NCBI GenBank assembly: GCA_020635715.1
Contig: JACJZG010000005.1
Coordinates: 120,752 to 184,751 of the forward strand
Source: Flavobacteriales bacterium
GTDB lineage: Bacteria; Bacteroidota; Bacteroidia; Flavobacteriales_F; PHOS-HE28
Direction of reading: 5' to 3'
Length of the DNA: 64,000 bases
The position numbers were made by a program, and so were the translations under genes. Of this stretch, positions 43,960-52,387 are shown piece by piece; positions within the stretch are counted from its first letter, which is position 1, and every line of letters begins with the position of its first letter. The notes beneath the pieces are model-generated. The model was not told where the DNA came from and searched no databases. It saw only the letters and a program-made list of their open reading frames with translations.

Positions 43960-46266
43960 CTAACGCACTTCGATCTCGTCCAGGAACATCCAGGCAGGGT
44001 TCCCAGTACCAGGGTCACCGGCGGGGATCAGGCCACTGTGCAAAACGTTCAACCGCACGTAACGCGCTTGGGTCGACTTTTCGACTGCGAACACGTTCCG
44101 TCCTTGCACCCGGGCCATGATCGACGTCTTCCGCTTGATCGGGTCCGCAGGGATCACCGGGATCTCGCGCATCGTTGGGATGGCCATGCCAACCGAGGTG
44201 TAGTTCTCCCCATCCGTGCTCACCATGAACTCGATCGCCTTTGGCGCATGGATCCAGCTGTAGGTCTCGTTCAGCGCGCCGATGCCGATGTGGCTGATGT
44301 CCTGGACGCTACCCAGATCCACCGTGATGGTGACATCCTCCTTCCAGCCCAGCCACTCGGTGTTCACGCGCTTCTCCTGCGCGGTGATGCCATCGACCAG
44401 GGTGAAGGCGCCGCCTTCGTTGTAGCGCTCGTTGGGCGGAACGCTGAGGGTGATGGGGCGGGCGGTGGCGAGGTTGAATTGTGAAGTTGCGAGAACTCTT
44501 CGGGTTCCGTGGCCATGTCTTCGAACCTTGCACAGAGGGTACGCAGCGGGCCTTCAATGGTGAATGGGCCATCGTATTTGAAGGGTTTCCCTTCAACGTA
44601 TCTTCCGTAACCTATGTCTCCAGAATAAAGCCGATCGCGGTTCAACCTGTGATGAGTTCCGCGGCTGGATGAACCCGGACCTCGAGCTTGAATTCCATTG
44701 CACTTGGTACAAGCTCTTGCTCGTGTTCACCTGCATCTCCTCCAGCCTGATGAACTCCTTCTCCAGCCGCTGGATGAAGTCCGACTCATCACGCTTCTCT
44801 TTCGGCGTCCACAGCACCTCCGCCAAGGCCAGCATGCGCGGCAAGGCCATGTATTCCGCGTGCTCCGGCGTAAGGATGTACTCCGTCCACAAGTTGCCTT
44901 GCGCACCGAGGATATACTTCGCCTCCTCGGCGTTCAGCTCGGTGGGGATGGGCTCGTAGCTGTATACCTTTTGCAAGGTCGTGTAACCGCCGAAGGCCAG
45001 TGGTTCGTTCGCGGGGTCGCCCTGGTAATGGTCGAAGTAGCAATGGCTGCCGGGGCTCATCACCGCATAGTGCCCGCTCTTCGCCGCTGCCACACCGCCA
45101 TCGGTGCCGCGCCAGCTCATCACCGCCGCGTTCGGCGCCAGGCCACCTTCCAGGATCTCGTCCCAGCCGATGATCTTCCGGCCCTTCGCATTCATGAATT
45201 GCTCGATCCGCTGGATGAAGTAGCTCTGTAGTTCGTGCTCGTCCTTCAGCCCTTCGGCCTTCAAGCGAGCCTGGCATTTCGGGCATTCCTTCCACCGCTC
45301 CTTGGGGCATTCGTCGCCACCGATGTGGATGTACGGGCTCGAAAAGAGGTCCATCACTTCCGTGAGCACATCTTCCAGCAGCGAGAAGGTGCTGTCGTTG
45401 CCGGCGCAGAAGACATCCTCGAACACGCCCCAGCCGCGGTTCACAGCGTAAGGACCTCCGGCACAGCCCACCTGCGGGTAGGCCGCCAACACTGCCAGCG
45501 CGTGGCCGGGCATCTCGATCTCCGGCACCACGTTGATGTGCCGCGCGGCCGCGTAGGCCACCACTTCGCGGATCTCGTCCTGCGTGTAATAGCCGCCGTA
45601 GCGAACGGTATCGAACTCCAAACGCGCATAGGGACCGATCTGGCTGCCGCTGCGCCATGCGCCCACCTCAGTCAGCTTCGGGCGGCTCTTGATCTCGATC
45701 CGCCAGCCCTGATCATCGGTCAGGTGCCAGTGGAAGCTGTTCATCTTATAGCGCGCCAGCAGGTCGATGTACTGCTTCACGAAGTCCACCGGGAAGAAAT
45801 GGCGGACCACATCGAGGTGCATGCCGCGCCATGGGAAACGTGGCCAATCGGTGATGCTCAGGCAAGGGAGGGAGCCGGTCTCGCGGCCTTGCTCCAGCAG
45901 CTGGACGAGTGAGCGTGAACCTCGATAGAGACCCGCTTCCGTGGTGGCCGAGATATGGATCCGGTCTGGCTCGACCGTGAGGCTGTACCATTCACCGGGG
46001 AGCAGGGTGTCGGGCGTGAAGAGGTTCAATTGGATCACCAAGGCGCGTTCGCAGTCGATGGGCCGGCGCTGCTGCAATTCCGCTGTCTCTGCACCGAGCA
46101 TGCCGGTCAGTTCAGCCGGACCTCCTTGGATCGTCCAACCACAGGTCAGGTGGCAGGTGCCTTCCGTCAATCGCATTTCCACCGGAGCCGGGATCACCGC
46201 CCGAAGCTCGCTTTGCTGGGCCGAGACCTGGGCCGTGAACACGATGAAGAAAGGAAGGAGCCGCAT
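43960..46266 (-). pseudogene. GH20 beta-N-acetylhexosaminidase, interrupted by three frameshifts
   Basis: The catalytic part (46266 to about 44700) has a signal peptide (MRLLPFFIVFTAQVSAQQ), a GH20b domain and the GH20 barrel. It includes WHLTDDQGWRIEIKSRP, and HIGGDECPKERW with the catalytic Asp-Glu pair at about 318-319. After SKSLYQVQ the frame breaks. Coherent sequence continues as EFKLEVRVHPAAELIT in a second frame (to about 44645) and RDRLYSGDIGYGRYVEGKPF in a third (to about 44495). It then returns to the first frame with NLATARPITLSVPPNERYNE and a discoidin-like domain ending WMFLDEIEVR. All three shifts go the same way, so the total restores the frame. As read, translation stops at 44593. 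Intact, it would release GlcNAc from chitin or glycans. Confidence 0.82.
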
Positions 46267-46270
46267 GCCG

Positions 46271-46278
46271 TAAAGGTG
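46271..46278 (-). promoter_or_regulatory. Promoter -7-like box CACCTTTA
   Basis: CACCTTTACGGC followed by ATG 46266 of the hexosaminidase; four bases from box to start. A weak match to TAnnTTTG. Confidence 0.3.
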
Positions 46279-46327
46279 CACCGATCGCACCTTGCCCCAT
46301 CCGCTGACCGGTTCGCCACGAGATAAG

Positions 46328-46360
46328 TAGCTAGCGGCCAGTAGCTAACAGCTAATGGCC
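46328..46360. repeat. TAGCTA-rich degenerate repeat with GGCCA/TGGCC ends
   Basis: The spacer between the hexosaminidase and rpsP contains TAGCTAGCGGCCAGTAGCTA and ACAGCTAATGGCC, i.e. repeated AGCTA units inside an inverted GGCCA/TGGCC pair. It resembles repeat debris common in Bacteroidota intergenic DNA. Confidence 0.4.
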
Positions 46361-46431
46361 GCATTTGCATTTCCCAAGAAATTCCACCACATTTGCACCC
46401 CCAATTCCGGGACCTAAACAATAACCGCGAC

Positions 46432-46986
46432 ATGCCAACTCGCATCCGCCTTCAGCGTAAAGGCAAGAAAGGCCGGCCCTACTACCACTTGGTGGTGGCC
46501 GATTCCCGCGCTCCCCGCGACGGGAAGTACATCGAACGGATCGGCGCTTACGATCCCAACCAGAACCCCGCGTTCATCGAGGTGAACACCGACAAGGCCC
46601 TCGACTGGCTCCAGAAGGGTGCCCAGCCGAGCGACACCTGCCGCGCGATCCTCAGCTACACCGGCGTGGTCTACAAGAACCACCTGGCCAATGGCGTGAA
46701 GAAGGGTGCGTTCGACCAGGCCGAGGCCGAGCGTCGTTTCGACATCTGGAAGAACGAGAAGACGACCAAGATCGAAGGCAAGAAGAGCAAGTTGGCACAA
46801 GGTGCCGAGGCCGCTCAGAAAGCCCGCATCGAGGCCGAGACCAAGAAGGCCGCCGACCACGCTGCCGCGTTGAGCGCCAAGCTCGCCGCTGCAGAGGCGC
46901 CTGCCGTAGAGGCTCCGGTCGCTGATGAGCCCGCTGCCGACGCTCCTGCCGAGGGCGATGCCCCGGCCGAAGCAGCAGCCGAATAA
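46432..46986 (+). CDS. rpsP: 30S ribosomal protein S16 with long Ala/Glu-rich tail
   Basis: 184 residues from ATG 46432 (MPTRIRLQRKGKKGRPYYHL). The S16 core occupies residues 1-85 (VVADSRAPRDGKYIERIGAY, LDWLQKGAQPSDTCRAILSY). The remaining about 100 residues are a basic then Ala/Pro/Glu-rich extension (AAAEAPAVEAPVADEPAADA), a trait I associate with Bacteroidota S16 proteins; its role is unknown. rimM follows, the usual partner, here separated by a hairpin. Confidence 0.96.
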   Translation: MPTRIRLQRKGKKGRPYYHLVVADSRAPRDGKYIERIGAYDPNQNPAFIEVNTDKALDWLQKGAQPSDTCRAILSYTGVVYKNHLANGVKKGAFDQAEAERRFDIWKNEKTTKIEGKKSKLAQGAEAAQKARIEAETKKAADHAAALSAKLAAAEAPAVEAPVADEPAADAPAEGDAPAEAAAE

Positions 46987-47003
46987 GCAACACCACCACG
47001 TAG

Positions 47004-47029
47004 GCCCGCGTTCCGCAAGGAGCGCGGGC
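47004..47029 (+). terminator. Hairpin between rpsP and rimM
   Basis: GCCCGCGTTCC and GGAGCGCGGGC pair (one G-T) around a GCAA tetraloop, followed by TTCTTCATT. It is positioned to terminate or attenuate rpsP transcription before rimM. Confidence 0.65.
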
Positions 47030-47049
47030 TTCTTCATTCCAGGGCCGCC

Positions 47050-47057
47050 TATCTTCG
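47050..47057 (+). promoter_or_regulatory. Promoter -7-like box TATCTTCG upstream of rimM
   Basis: TATCTTCGGCC lies 24 bases before the rimM ATG, just after the hairpin, suggesting rimM has its own promoter. Confidence 0.4.
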
Positions 47058-47081
47058 GCCTTCCAGCGCCTCGCACTCTCC

Positions 47082-47606
47082 ATGGACCTCGACAGCCTTC
47101 ACCGGATCGGCAAGCTCGGCAAGCCGTGGGGCCACAAGGGTGAACTCACCGTACACCTCGAGGATTGCGATCTCGACGACCTCGTTCATGCCGGCTCGCT
47201 CTTCGTGGACATCGAAGGCCAGAAGGTGCCCTTCTTCTTCAGCGCGCTGTATGACAAGGGACGTGACATCCTCGTGAAGTTCGACGACTTCGCCGATCCG
47301 CAGAGCGCGGGCATCCTCGTGGGCCGCGACCTCTATGCACCGCCCGGCCTGCTCGCCGATGGCAGCGACGAGAGCTGGGACCCGGAAGAATTCATCGGGA
47401 TGATCGTGCGCGACGAGGAGCACGGTGACCTTGGTGAAGTAACGGGTATCGAAGGCACCGCGAAGAACCCGGTGCTCGTGATCCTGCATGGCGAAGAGGA
47501 AGTGATGGTGCCGCTGGCCGAAGAGATGATCCTGGGGATCGATCCGGAGACGAACACTTTGCTCGTGCGCACACCTCCCGGTCTCGTGGACCTGTACCGG
47601 GGTTGA
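47082..47606 (+). CDS. rimM: 16S rRNA processing protein RimM
   Basis: 174 residues. N-terminal RimM domain (LHRIGKLGKPWGHKGELTVH, with the conserved G-K-x-G-KP-G-x-KGE) and C-terminal PRC-barrel (DPEEFIGMIVRDEEHGDLGE; VMVPLAEEMILGIDPETNTL). RimM binds ribosomal protein S19 during maturation of the 30S head. It fits its position between rpsP and a tRNA methyltransferase gene, though the usual trmD is not next. Confidence 0.96.
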   Translation: MDLDSLHRIGKLGKPWGHKGELTVHLEDCDLDDLVHAGSLFVDIEGQKVPFFFSALYDKGRDILVKFDDFADPQSAGILVGRDLYAPPGLLADGSDESWDPEEFIGMIVRDEEHGDLGEVTGIEGTAKNPVLVILHGEEEVMVPLAEEMILGIDPETNTLLVRTPPGLVDLYRG

Positions 47607-47610
47607 GTCC

Positions 47611-48321
47611 ATGCCCAAGCCATCCTTCCGTTTCAAGCAATTCACCATCCAGCAGGACCGGTGCGCGTTGAAGGTGGGCACGGACGGTGTGCTCTTTGGC
47701 GCTTGGGTGAACTATGATGGCGCCAACCGCGTCCTCGACATCGGTACGGGAACGGGTGTGCTGGCCTTGATCGCCGCACAGCGCAACCCTGCGGCTTCGA
47801 TCGATGCGGTGGAGATCGACGATGCCGCCGCTGAACAGGCTGCCGAGAACGCCGCCGCCAGTCCGTGGAGCGATCGTGTTCGTGTGCATCGCATGGATGT
47901 GCGCCGAATGCAAGCGAGCGAGCCCTTCGACCTGATCATCAGCAACCCACCCTACTACGCGGGTTATTCCGCTGCTGCGGACGATCGTGTGGGCCTTGCG
48001 AAGCATAGTGATGAGTTGCTCTTCGACGAACTGGTGGATGCGGTGGATCGCTTGTTGTCCCCCTCAGGTCGTCTCGCCGTCATCATCCCCTTGAACCGGG
48101 AGAAGGCCTTCCTACAGGAGACGGAGCGCGTGTCCATCCATCCGATCCGGCGTTGTGTCGTGAAGTATGTGACGCATCGACCGGCCAAGCGCGTGCTGCT
48201 CGAATTGGATCGAACCGGTGGTGCGGTCCAGGAGGAGGAACTCACCATCGAACGCACGGGTCCATTCGACTATACGACGGAGTACCGGTCGTTGATCAGC
48301 GACCTGATGCTGAACTTCTAG
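47611..48321 (+). CDS. tRNA1(Val) A37 N6-methyltransferase-like protein (YfiC/TrmN6 type)
   Basis: 236 residues. RFKQFTIQQDRCALKVGTDG is the N-terminal signature of TrmN6. VLDIGTGTGVLALIAAQRNP is SAM motif I, and DLIISNPPYYAGYS carries the N6-adenine NPPY catalytic motif. The gene starts four bases after the rimM stop, so they form one operon. Expected role: methylation of A37 in tRNA1(Val), in the cytosol. Confidence 0.9.
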   Translation: MPKPSFRFKQFTIQQDRCALKVGTDGVLFGAWVNYDGANRVLDIGTGTGVLALIAAQRNPAASIDAVEIDDAAAEQAAENAAASPWSDRVRVHRMDVRRMQASEPFDLIISNPPYYAGYSAAADDRVGLAKHSDELLFDELVDAVDRLLSPSGRLAVIIPLNREKAFLQETERVSIHPIRRCVVKYVTHRPAKRVLLELDRTGGAVQEEELTIERTGPFDYTTEYRSLISDLMLNF

Positions 48322-48331
48322 GTATTTTCTA

Positions 48332-48456
48332 AGCGTAGCCTGTGGCTACGCTCGCCAACCCGGGATCATGATAGCCTGTGGCTACCGCTGCGTCTTTCAT
48401 GTAGCCGAAGGCTACGTCGATCCTACCGGGTTGCGCGTAGCCGCAGGCTACGCGCA
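48332..48456. repeat. Cluster of four GTAGCC-nnn-GGCTAC hairpins
   Basis: Four short palindromes share the core TAGCC-NNN-GGCTA: 48332-48352 (9-bp stem), 48372-48384 (5 bp), 48401-48415 (6 bp) and 48432-48456 (11 bp, TGCGCGTAGCC/GGCTACGCGCA). Loops are TGT, TGT, GAA and GCA. They fill the gap between two convergent genes and could terminate both. Confidence 0.9.
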
Positions 48457-48475
48457 GATCCTAGTCGCCATTCTC

Positions 48476-49819
48476 CTACGCCTCCACTTCCTCTTCCACG
48501 AATCGGATCCCGTGCTCTTCCAGCTCATCCAGGATCGGCTCGTAGATCACCGGTTTCAGGGGCAGCAACACACCGCGGTCGGTGATCGTTCCGTTCAGCA
48601 GCAACTTGGTGGCCATCGCGATGGGCAGGCCCACGGTGCGCGCCATCGCCGTCTGGATGGTGTCTTCGCCGATCACCCCGAGCGAGGCATGAATGGTCTG
48701 GTGCTGACCTTCCACCGCATACCGGAACCGATGCCACATCACCACCATGTCCTTGTCGTTCGGGCCGAGCTTCCACTTCTGCTCCAGCAGGTGCTGCAAG
48801 GTGGCCGCCGGTGAACGGCCGCTAACCCCGATCGGGTTGTGCCGCTCGAAGAGGCCAAGCCAGTCCAGCTTCCGCATCACTTCGCCATCCGGGTCAAGGC
48901 ATAGGTAGTTGGCCAGATTGCCGCGTGTGCCACATTCCTGGCAATGGGGCAGGAAGGCATCGATGTACGCGCTCCAGTCAGCCTTCTCGTCCAGTTCCAT
49001 CGGGAAACCATCTTCGGTGCAGCCCAGTTGTACGAAAGCATCCCAAGCTTCACAGAACCCGGCTTTGCGCAGGGTGCCGCGCAACAGCGTCGGGATCCCG
49101 TCCAGCCCGTAGTGCGAGCGGTACTTCAGGCTGTCCCGGTTCGCGTAGCCATCGAACTCCCCGAATCCTTCCACCGCCACCCGCACCGTCTGCCGGAAGA
49201 GCTTGTGATAGGGGATGTACTTGGTCTCCCCGTCGCGGATGTACTTGGCCGCACCGCCCTGACCTGCGAGTATCACGTTGCGCGGGTTCCAGCTGAACTT
49301 GTAGCCCCAGGGATTGTCGTCGCTTTCCGGCGCCACCAGACCGCCGCAATAGCTCTCGAAGGCCTCCATGCGCCCGCCTTCAGCACGAATGCGGTCCAGG
49401 ATGCGCATGGCGCTCATGTGGTCGATGCCCGGGTCCAGGCCCATCTCGTTGAGCACCGTGAGCCCGGCCGACTTGAACTCCGCATCCATGGACCACAGCG
49501 CGTCGGGCACGTAGCTCGGTGTGATCACATGTTTCCTCAGCGCGAGGCAGTCCTTCAGTACATCCATGTGCATGAAGGCCGGCAGCATGCTGATGATCAG
49601 GTCGTGCTTGCCGATAAGCGCCGCACGCGCCGCGCCATCCGTGGCATCCAGCGCGAAGCCCGTGGCCACGGCCGGGCCTTCGGCCACGAGCATGGCCGCG
49701 TGGGAGGGATCCTTGTCGGCCACGGTGATCCGCCACGACTGCTCCTGCGCATGGTGAATGAGGTATCGGATCAGGCTGGAGGCCGAGCGACCGGCGCCGA
49801 GGATGAGGATGCTGCGCAT
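48476..49819 (-). CDS. Saccharopine dehydrogenase family protein
   Basis: 447 residues from ATG 49819 (MRSILILGAGRSASSLIRYL). The upstream 66 in-frame residues are rejected because they precede the Rossmann motif. Seen: GAGRSASS dinucleotide motif, DKDPSHAAM, and MGLDPGIDHMSAMRILDRIR, which matches the saccharopine reductase/dehydrogenase signature (DPGIDHM). The C-terminal domain has GIPTLLRGTLRKAGFCEAWD. Likely part of lysine metabolism (saccharopine or a related imine); the exact reaction is not certain from sequence. CATCTTTG lies near the start, as for other genes here. Confidence 0.92.
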   Translation of the reverse strand: MRSILILGAGRSASSLIRYLIHHAQEQSWRITVADKDPSHAAMLVAEGPAVATGFALDATDGAARAALIGKHDLIISMLPAFMHMDVLKDCLALRKHVITPSYVPDALWSMDAEFKSAGLTVLNEMGLDPGIDHMSAMRILDRIRAEGGRMEAFESYCGGLVAPESDDNPWGYKFSWNPRNVILAGQGGAAKYIRDGETKYIPYHKLFRQTVRVAVEGFGEFDGYANRDSLKYRSHYGLDGIPTLLRGTLRKAGFCEAWDAFVQLGCTEDGFPMELDEKADWSAYIDAFLPHCQECGTRGNLANYLCLDPDGEVMRKLDWLGLFERHNPIGVSGRSPAATLQHLLEQKWKLGPNDKDMVVMWHRFRYAVEGQHQTIHASLGVIGEDTIQTAMARTVGLPIAMATKLLLNGTITDRGVLLPLKPVIYEPILDELEEHGIRFVEEEVEA

Positions 49820-49959
49820 GGTGGAGGGCTGGGCCCCAAAGATGCGAAAGCCCGCAAGGAAGCCAAGGCCCACGCGGGTTCCACCGGAGGGGAAGCCCTT
49901 TGGCACACCACTTGCCTGCCATGGGCCAACGGCTAACTTCGCAACCCATTCAACCCACC

Positions 49960-50973
49960 ATGGAACGTATACTTTCCGCTGCCTTCGCCAGCATCCTGGC
50001 CTTCTCCGTTCAGGCACAGACCACGGACCTCGTCGTCTTTTCCGATGACGGCACCAAATTCACCCTGATCGTGGACGGCGACGTGAAGAACGAGGCCCCG
50101 GCCACGCGGGTCGTTGCCACGGGCATCCGCACCGAAACCCCGGTGATGATGGTGAAGTTCGAGGATGCCGCCATTCCTCCCGTGAAGCAGAACGCCTACC
50201 TGGAACTGGGCAAGGAGTACACCATGATGCTCACCACCAACAAGAAGGGCGCACGCGTGTTGCGCCCGACCGGTGAGGCTGCCCTGGGTACCGCTGCGAA
50301 GGCCGAGCCAGCGAAGCCGGCCAAGCCGACCGAGTTCGATGATGCACCCGCAACCACGACGACCGTGGTGCAGGAGGTCGCCGTTCCGGCCGATGAAGTG
50401 ATCACGACCACCACGGTGATCGAAGAGGGCGATCCGGACATGGATGGCGAGAACGTGAACATCAACATGGGTGTGAACGGCGTGAACTTCAACATGAGCG
50501 TGAACGCCGGATCCACGGGTTCCTCCACCACCACTACGCGTACCACCACGACGACCACCACTACCCGTTCGAGCTCCAGTTCGAGCACGACGGCACCGAC
50601 CAAACCGGTCATCGACACCAAGCCGAAGCCCATCGAGCCGGAGGTGTACAACATGCCCGGTTACAGCGGAAGGGTGGGCTGCGGCTGGCCCATGAGCGCC
50701 TCGGAGTTCGCCGATGTGAAGAAGAGCATCGAATCCAAGAGCTTCGAGGACAGCAAGATGACCCTGGCGAAACAGGTGGGCAGCAATCGCTGCTTCACGG
50801 TGGACCAGGTGAAGGGCCTGATGTCCGTCTTCAGCTTCGAGGACAGCAAGCTCGACATCGCCAAGTTCGCCTACGACCGCACCTTCGACATCGACAACTA
50901 CTACAAGGTGAACGATGCCTTCACCTTCGAAAGCTCCATCGACGACCTGAACGAGTACATCCAGTCGCGCTAA
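49960..50973 (+). CDS. Secreted DUF4476 domain-containing protein
   Basis: 337 residues from ATG 49960 (MERILSAAFASILAFSVQAQ). After an N-terminal beta domain (DLVVFSDDGTKFTLIVDGDV, ...) there is a long Thr/Ser/Val-rich linker (about 130-240; STTTTRTTTTTTTTRSSSSS). The C-terminal DUF4476 domain follows (YSGRVGCGWPMSASEFADVK, KMTLAKQVGSNRCFTVDQVK, DIDNYYKVNDAFTF). DUF4476 is a Bacteroidota domain of unknown function. The gene precedes the CsgG/LPP20 lipoprotein genes on the same strand with a 34-base gap, so it probably belongs to that unit. Confidence 0.88.
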   Translation: MERILSAAFASILAFSVQAQTTDLVVFSDDGTKFTLIVDGDVKNEAPATRVVATGIRTETPVMMVKFEDAAIPPVKQNAYLELGKEYTMMLTTNKKGARVLRPTGEAALGTAAKAEPAKPAKPTEFDDAPATTTTVVQEVAVPADEVITTTTVIEEGDPDMDGENVNINMGVNGVNFNMSVNAGSTGSSTTTTRTTTTTTTTRSSSSSSTTAPTKPVIDTKPKPIEPEVYNMPGYSGRVGCGWPMSASEFADVKKSIESKSFEDSKMTLAKQVGSNRCFTVDQVKGLMSVFSFEDSKLDIAKFAYDRTFDIDNYYKVNDAFTFESSIDDLNEYIQSR

Positions 50974-51007
50974 GGCCCGGCGCGTCGGCCACCACCGACA
51001 GACCACC

Positions 51008-52387
51008 ATGCCACGTCAACTACATACGCTCATCGTCCTTGCACTCGCGGCACTGCTGCTGGGTTGCTCCGGGTCGAAGTCCTACTCCAAGCGGGGCGAC
51101 AAGCTCGACGAGGCGGGCCTCTATGCCGAAGCCGCCGAGATGTACCTGCAGGCCGCACGACGCAACAACAAGAACGTCGATGCCAAGATCGGACTGAAGA
51201 AGACCGGCCAGATGCTGCTGAACGACAAGCTGAGCGACTTCTTCAAGAACGTGGCGATGGGCGACAACCGGGCCGAGGCCGTGGCCACCTACCTCGACGC
51301 CAAGGCCTATGTGGATCGTGTGGCCTATACCGGCGTGACCCTGGAGATCCCCGATCACTACAAGGCCGACTTCGAGAAGGTGAAGGCCGAGCACCTGGTG
51401 GACCTCTACAACGAGGGACAGGCCTTGTACGAGCGGGAGGAGTTCGCTGCGGCCGAGAAGGTCTTCGCGCGGATCACCAAGCTTGAACCGGGGTACAAGG
51501 ATGCCAGCAGCCTGCAGGATGTGGCCTACCTGGAACCGCTCTACCGCACCGGTAAGAGCGAACTGGAGAGCGGCAACTACCGCAAGGCCTACGCCGCCTT
51601 CAGCAAGGTGATGGACAAGAACAGCGCCTACAAGGATTGCAACGCCTTGCGCCAGGAGACCCTCACCAAGGGACAGTTCAACATGGCCGTGCTTCCCTTC
51701 ACCAGCAACCAGAAGTCCAGTGCCCTGGCAGGAAAGGTCCAGGCCCACGCCATGACCGCCCTGATCGACCTGAAGGACCCCTTCTTGAAGGTGGTGGACC
51801 GCGAGAACCTGGATCGGATCCTCGAGGAACAACGCCTGAGCCTGAGCGGGGTGGTGGACGAGCAGACCGCCGTGCGCGCGGGCAACATCATGGGGGCACA
51901 AGCCGTGCTCATGGGTGATGTGGTCAGCTACCAGGAGGTCCCCGGCCAGCTGCGTCGGGTCACCAAGGACGGCTACGAGTCCTACAAGGTGCAGCAGGTG
52001 AACAAGGAGACCGGCGAGAAGTACTTCGTGACCCGCTACAAGCCGGTCCGCTACACCGAGTTCTTCCAGGAGAACAAGGTGGTCCTGTCGATCAACTACC
52101 GCGTGGTCTCCCTGGAGACCGGTGAGGTGATGTTGAGCAAGGTGGTGGAGAAGCAGGCCGAGGACCATGCCTACTACGCTTCCTATGATGGGAACAAGGA
52201 CCTGCTCCTGCCCAAGTTGAACGGCAACGTCGATCTGCGCGACAATGCCCGCCGCGAGGTGCGCACCCTGTTGAACGCCCCACGGGAGGTGAAGCCGATG
52301 ACCACTCTGCTCAGCGAAGTATTGCGTGCCACCGGGACCTCGATGGCGGCCGCCGTGCGCGATGAGGTCAGCGCGAAACTGCCATGA
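51008..52387 (+). CDS. Lipoprotein with TPR-like and CsgG-like domains
   Basis: 459 residues with a lipobox (LALAALLLGCSGSK). A helical, TPR-like part (about 25-215: EAGLYAEAAEMYLQAARRNN, YEREEFAAAEKVFARITKLE, GNYRKAYAAFSKVMDKNSAY) leads into a CsgG-like domain (NMAVLPFTSNQKSS; FLKVVDRENLDRILEEQRLS; AGNIMGAQAVLMGDVVSYQE). CsgG-type proteins include curli export pores and other envelope lipoproteins. No curli-specific motif (the CsgG constriction loop) was identified, so pore function is not claimed. The stop overlaps the LPP20 gene start (ATGA). Confidence 0.85.
   Translation: MPRQLHTLIVLALAALLLGCSGSKSYSKRGDKLDEAGLYAEAAEMYLQAARRNNKNVDAKIGLKKTGQMLLNDKLSDFFKNVAMGDNRAEAVATYLDAKAYVDRVAYTGVTLEIPDHYKADFEKVKAEHLVDLYNEGQALYEREEFAAAEKVFARITKLEPGYKDASSLQDVAYLEPLYRTGKSELESGNYRKAYAAFSKVMDKNSAYKDCNALRQETLTKGQFNMAVLPFTSNQKSSALAGKVQAHAMTALIDLKDPFLKVVDRENLDRILEEQRLSLSGVVDEQTAVRAGNIMGAQAVLMGDVVSYQEVPGQLRRVTKDGYESYKVQQVNKETGEKYFVTRYKPVRYTEFFQENKVVLSINYRVVSLETGEVMLSKVVEKQAEDHAYYASYDGNKDLLLPKLNGNVDLRDNARREVRTLLNAPREVKPMTTLLSEVLRATGTSMAAAVRDEVSAKLP

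Noticed and set aside
48332..48456. CRISPR array
   Set aside because: Repeats are short palindromes with irregular spacing and varied stems, no consistent spacer length and no cas gene in the window.
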